This document shows, piece by piece, positions 5,356 through 8,194 of a stretch of DNA of 8,194 nucleotides; positions within the stretch are counted from its first letter, which is position 1, and every line of letters starts with the position of its first letter. Made by a program: the position numbers and the translations under genes. The stretch covers positions 1 through 8,194 of the forward strand of contig CANREX010000064.1 of the NCBI GenBank assembly GCA_947629735.1. The letters run 5' to 3'. The stretch is from an uncultured Clostridia bacterium. Its GTDB lineage: Bacteria > Bacillota > Clostridia > Christensenellales > Borkfalkiaceae. The notes beneath the pieces are model-generated. The model saw nothing but the letters and a program-made list of their open reading frames with translations. It had not been told where the DNA came from and did not search any database.

Positions 5356-6126
5356 TCACATTAGCCCTTCCAATATCAGTTTGTCCGCGACGAGAGCGAT
5401 AAATTCCGAATTAGTGGGTCTTTCGCTCCCTATGTAGACGCGCACGCCGAAAATCGCGTTTATCGCGTCCACCCTTCCCCTGTTCCACGCGACCTCTATC
5501 GCATGGCGGATAGCCCTCTCGACCTTGCTCGCCGAAGTATCGTACTTTGCGCCTATGCTCGGGTAGAGTTCCTTTGTGACGTTGTTTATTATGGACGGGT
5601 TTTCTATCGTCATCTTAATGCCCTCGCGCAGGTATTGATATCCCTTGATATGGGGCGGAATTCCGATAGATATGAATATGTTGCTTATCTTTTCGTCGAG
5701 CGAGCTCGCCCTGCGGCGGTCGCGCGGTTGCGAAGAGACGAGATAATCGCAAGACTGCTCTTCGAGCACCTCTTTCATTCTCTCGCACACGGTCGTAGCC
5801 GAGACGGGCTTGACGAAATAATATTTCGCTCCTCTCATAATGGCTTTGCTGACGAGTTTGTCGTCCGAGAAATTGGATATGACGAAAACCGAACAGTTAA
5901 GCCCGTTTTCCTTGACGTAATTCATGACGCCGAAGCCGTCCTCGCCCGAAAGCACGGTGTCTACGAGCAAGACGTCGGGTTTGAATTGATTCAAAAGCGC
6001 TATGCCGACATTGCCGTTGGCGCTCACGCCGCAAAGGGTGAAATCTTTGTCGCCGTCGAATACCGTTTTGAGTTCGCTCAGAAATCCTTCGTTATTTTCA
6101 AGAATTACAATTTTTGATGAATTCAT
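5356..6126 (-). CDS. spo0A: Sporulation master response regulator Spo0A
   Basis: 256 aa. When phosphorylated through a phosphorelay or by kinases, Spo0A dimerises and binds 0A boxes to start sporulation. The receiver domain (about 1-122) has phosphoacceptor D56 in LLVDT, S84 at the switch Thr/Ser position and K106 in FVKP. The acidic pair, normally D-D, is E10-N11, a clear deviation in the Mg-binding pocket. A basic linker (133-140) leads to the effector domain (about 145-256), which is near-identical to family consensus. It has GIPPHIKGYQYLREGI (155-170), the recognition helix SKVERAIRHAIEVAW (200-214) and PTNSEFIALVADKL (237-250). ATG 6126 is chosen because GGGAG lies 8 nt upstream; an in-frame GTG at 6141 overlaps that site's leader. 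It has its own promoter and terminator, hence is probably monocistronic. The usual neighbour spoIVB is absent. Confidence 0.97.
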   Translation of the reverse strand: MNSSKIVILENNEGFLSELKTVFDGDKDFTLCGVSANGNVGIALLNQFKPDVLLVDTVLSGEDGFGVMNYVKENGLNCSVFVISNFSDDKLVSKAIMRGAKYYFVKPVSATTVCERMKEVLEEQSCDYLVSSQPRDRRRASSLDEKISNIFISIGIPPHIKGYQYLREGIKMTIENPSIINNVTKELYPSIGAKYDTSASKVERAIRHAIEVAWNRGRVDAINAIFGVRVYIGSERPTNSEFIALVADKLILEGLM

Positions 6127-6134
6127 GCTGTTTT

Positions 6135-6139
6135 CTCCC
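6135..6139 (-). promoter_or_regulatory. Ribosome binding site deciding the spo0A start
   Basis: GGGAG lies 8 nt before ATG 6126. It overlaps the end of the alternative in-frame GTG at 6141-6139, which has no good site of its own. Confidence 0.85.
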
Positions 6140-6158
6140 ACAAATTGACTGTGAGAGA

Positions 6159-6187
6159 ATTATAATACACAAATTTGTAAATGTAAA
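6159..6187 (-). promoter_or_regulatory. spo0A promoter with a palindrome in the spacer
   Basis: TTTACA (6187-6182, 5 of 6) and a perfect TATAAT (6164-6159) are 17 bp apart, a strong vegetative promoter. The spacer contains the exact 10-bp palindrome ACAAATTTGT (6169-6178), where a bound protein would block polymerase. The leader to the ATG would be about 26 nt. Confidence 0.82.
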
Positions 6188-6234
6188 GTATTTTTTGTAC
6201 AGTAATAAAATAATTTTGTAAAATATTTGTAAAT
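6174..6234 (+). repeat. TTTGTAAA direct repeats upstream of spo0A
   Basis: TTTGTAAAT at 6174-6182, TTTGTAAAA at 6215-6223 and TTTGTAAAT at 6226-6234. The starts are 41 and 11 bp apart, close to four turns and one turn of the helix, so the copies face one side. In such AT-rich DNA an UP-element effect is an alternative to a regulator array. Confidence 0.5.
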
Positions 6235-6265
6235 TATTGTCGCAGCGAGTCGAATTTTGAAAATA

Positions 6266-7843
6266 TCACTTGGAAATTATATCAAGATACTCGTCGTAAG
6301 TGACGCTCTTATCGAATTTTTTCGTGCCGTTTATCTCTATTATCCTGTTGGCGACGGTGTTCATGAGCTCCTGGTCGTGCGAGGTGAAAAGCATGCAGCC
6401 CTTGAAGTTCTTCATGCCGTTGTTCAAAGCGGTAATGGATTCGAGGTCGAGATGGTTTGTCGGCTCGTCGAAAATAAGGAAATTCCCGCCTTCGAGCATC
6501 ATTTTTGCGAGCATGCACCTCACCTTTTCGCCGCCTGAGAGCACTTTCGCCTGTTTGAGCGCCTCCTCTCCCGAGAACAACATTCTCCCGAGCCAGCCCC
6601 TCAAAAACTCCTCGTAGTGGTCGGTGGAAAATTGACTTAGCCATTCGACGAGGTTGAGTTCGCACCCCTGAAAATAGCTGTTGTTGTTCTCGGGGAAATA
6701 GGAAGCGGAAATCGTCTTGCCCCAGCGTATCGTGCCGCTGTCGGGCTGAGCTTTGCCCATCAAAATGTCGTAAAGCATGGAAATAGTAGTCGATTTGTCG
6801 CTCACTATACCTATTTTTTCGTCGTGCTGAACGGTGAAGGAGACGTCCTCGAAATATCCCTTTTTAGTGAGGTTTTCCACCATTAAGATGTCGTTGCCTA
6901 TCTCCTTTTCGAACTTGAAATCTATATAGGGGTACTTCCTCAAAGAGGGTTTGAAGTCTGAAATCGTGAGTTTTTCGAGCTCCTTTTTGCGCGACGTCGC
7001 CTGTCTAGATTTGGAAGCGTTGGCGGCGAACCTCGCTATGAAGTCCTGTAATTCCTTTGCGCGCTGCTCGTTCTTCTTGTTCTGATCCTTCTGTTGACGG
7101 GCGAGAAGCTGACTCGTTTCATACCAGAAGTCGTAATTGCCGAGCATCATGTTTATCTTGCCGAAGTCCACGTCGCAAATGTGCGTGCAGACCTTGTTCA
7201 GAAAATGCCTGTTGTGAGAGACGATGATTATCGTGTTTTCGAAGTCGAGAAGATAATTTTCAAGCCAACGCACCGTCTTTATATCGAGGTTGTTGGTGGG
7301 CTCGTCCAACAGCAGCACGTCGGGGTTTCCGAACAGCGCCTGCGCGAGAAGCACCTTTACCTTGCGCTTTGCGTCCAAGTCCGCCATCATCGTATAGTAA
7401 AATTCCTCGCCTATGTCGAGCGCGTTCAAAAGGGTCTGCGCCTCGTACTCGGCTTCCCAGCCGCCGAGCTCCGCAAACTCGCTTTCGAGCTCGCTCGCCC
7501 TGACGCCGTCCTCTTCCGAAAAATCGGCTTTTGCGTAAAGCGCGTCCTTTTCGTCCATTATCGCGACAAGCCGCTTGTGCCCGAGCATTACCGCCCTGAG
7601 CACGGTGACGTCGTCAAACGCGCTCTGATTCTGCATAAGAACGGACATACGCTCGGTTTTATCAAGGACGACTTCCCCTTTGTTGGGCTCGATTTCCCCG
7701 CTTAAAATCTTCAAAAACGTCGATTTCCCCGCGCCGTTCGCGCCGATTATTCCGTAGCAGTTGCCCTTTGTGAATTTAAGGTTGACGTCCTCGAAGAGCT
7801 TTTTGCTGCCGTATTGAAGCGATACGTTGTTTACCTGTAACAT
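6266..7843 (-). CDS. ABC-F family ATPase, YkpA/YbiT type, ribosome-associated
   Basis: 525 aa soluble protein with two nucleotide-binding domains and no membrane part. ABC-F proteins act on the ribosomal E site in translation or antibiotic protection; this subgroup has no firm substrate. NBD1 has Walker A GANGAGKS (34-41), Walker B with E181 and H210, but LDAKRK (156-161) where LSGGEK is expected. The charged linker (about 243-300) includes ANASKSRQATSRKKELEKL. NBD2 has an intact signature LSGGEK (435-440), FLIFDEPTNHLD (455-466) and H489. Its Walker A is lost: S348, T353 and I354 stand where G, G and K belong. So only one of the two composite ATP sites is canonical. As I recall, Bacillus YkpA is also weak at that site. 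AGGAG (7853-7849) lies 5 nt before the ATG. It follows the exporter gene by 15 bp, probably in one operon. I see no clear terminator after the stop, so some read-through to spo0A is possible. Confidence 0.93.
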   Translation of the reverse strand: MLQVNNVSLQYGSKKLFEDVNLKFTKGNCYGIIGANGAGKSTFLKILSGEIEPNKGEVVLDKTERMSVLMQNQSAFDDVTVLRAVMLGHKRLVAIMDEKDALYAKADFSEEDGVRASELESEFAELGGWEAEYEAQTLLNALDIGEEFYYTMMADLDAKRKVKVLLAQALFGNPDVLLLDEPTNNLDIKTVRWLENYLLDFENTIIIVSHNRHFLNKVCTHICDVDFGKINMMLGNYDFWYETSQLLARQQKDQNKKNEQRAKELQDFIARFAANASKSRQATSRKKELEKLTISDFKPSLRKYPYIDFKFEKEIGNDILMVENLTKKGYFEDVSFTVQHDEKIGIVSDKSTTISMLYDILMGKAQPDSGTIRWGKTISASYFPENNNSYFQGCELNLVEWLSQFSTDHYEEFLRGWLGRMLFSGEEALKQAKVLSGGEKVRCMLAKMMLEGGNFLIFDEPTNHLDLESITALNNGMKNFKGCMLFTSHDQELMNTVANRIIEINGTKKFDKSVTYDEYLDIISK

Positions 7844-7858
7844 AAATACTCCTGTTTT

Positions 7859-8194
7859 CTAATTTGCAAATTGACTGTTGTATAGATTGCAGTAAAAACC
7901 GCCTTTTTCCATCAGTTGTCTGTGAGTGCCCTGTTCCACTATTTCCCCGTCGCGCATGGCGAGAATGAGGTCAGCTTCCTTTACGGTGGATAAGCGGTGG
8001 GCGACGATAAAGCTCGTCCTGCCCTGCATCAAGGTGCGGAACGCGTTCTGAATTTTCAACTCCGTGCGCGTGTCGATGGAAGACGTCGCCTCGTCCAAAA
8101 TGAGCATAGGCGGCAGACACAGCATTACCCGCGTTATGCAGAGAAGCTGTTTTTGCCCCTGCGAGAGGTTGCCGCCCTCTTCGCCTATTACCGT
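7859..8194 (-). CDS. ABC exporter half-transporter, C-terminal part of ATPase domain (5' end outside window)
   Basis: The last 111 residues of a membrane-domain-plus-ATPase exporter subunit; the transmembrane part and Walker A lie beyond the right edge. Visible in order are the X-loop TVIGEEGG (1-8), signature LSQGQ (10-14), Walker B MLILDE (30-35) with catalytic E35, D-loop SSID (38-41), H-loop H66 in IVAHRLST, and the C-terminal EQGTH turn. The wording resembles the TM288 side of heterodimeric exporters of the TM287/288 or YheH/YheI type, which keeps the catalytic Glu. A partner gene may lie just upstream, outside the window. Such pumps export drugs, lipids or peptides; the substrate cannot be told. 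It stops at TAG 7861-7859, 15 bp before the ABC-F start. Confidence 0.93.
   Translation of the reverse strand, partial: TVIGEEGGNLSQGQKQLLCITRVMLCLPPMLILDEATSSIDTRTELKIQNAFRTLMQGRTSFIVAHRLSTVKEADLILAMRDGEIVEQGTHRQLMEKGGFYCNLYNSQFAN

Noticed and set aside
5503..6117. Plus-strand open frame antisense to spo0A
   Set aside because: It is a shadow of spo0A, which is certain from its conserved effector domain.
6248..6254. AGTCGAA as a 0A box (consensus TGTCGAA) upstream of spo0A
   Set aside because: One mismatch in a 7-bp motif, over 60 bp upstream of the -35 box and near the ABC-F stop; such a match is expected by chance.
6235..6265. Intrinsic terminator after the ABC-F gene
   Set aside because: Only very short self-complementary bits (TCGC/GCGA) and no T tract after them on the minus strand.

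Overview
The window comes from a spore-forming Bacillota, most likely an uncultured member of the Clostridia. The main reason is an unmistakable spo0A gene. Shine-Dalgarno sites, sigma-A-type promoters and a YkpA-type ABC-F protein fit this. Every gene I can support lies on the minus strand, so the genes are described from right to left, in the order of transcription.

Right end (8194 to 6266): the C-terminal part of an ABC exporter half-transporter, followed after 15 bp by an ABC-F ATPase. The two are probably co-transcribed. Then comes spo0A (6126 to 5356), the master response regulator of sporulation, with its own near-consensus promoter and a strong intrinsic terminator.

Middle (5223 to 1359): two membrane-anchored proteins, each with a degenerate GGDEF domain and an EAL domain that keeps its catalytic residues. 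Both look like cyclic-di-GMP phosphodiesterases. The first has two membrane segments around an extracytoplasmic region. The second has one membrane segment and is separated from the first by 262 bp.

Left end (1358 to 1): an 807-bp non-coding stretch. It holds a cluster of GTCATTCTGAGCG-type palindromic repeats, a long inverted repeat, an extremely G-rich tract able to form G-quadruplexes, and an AT-rich promoter region. Its last part is a well-formed c-di-GMP-I (GEMM-I) riboswitch. The riboswitch leads through an overlapping intrinsic terminator into a gene for a secreted or membrane-anchored surface protein, which the window edge cuts off.

Together the left two-thirds looks like a local c-di-GMP circuit: two putative c-di-GMP-degrading membrane enzymes sit next to a c-di-GMP-sensing RNA that controls an exported protein. 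The overlap of the terminator with the aptamer suggests an ON switch, with c-di-GMP permitting read-through. Its position beside spo0A makes a link between lifestyle signalling and sporulation thinkable, but nothing in the sequence proves one.
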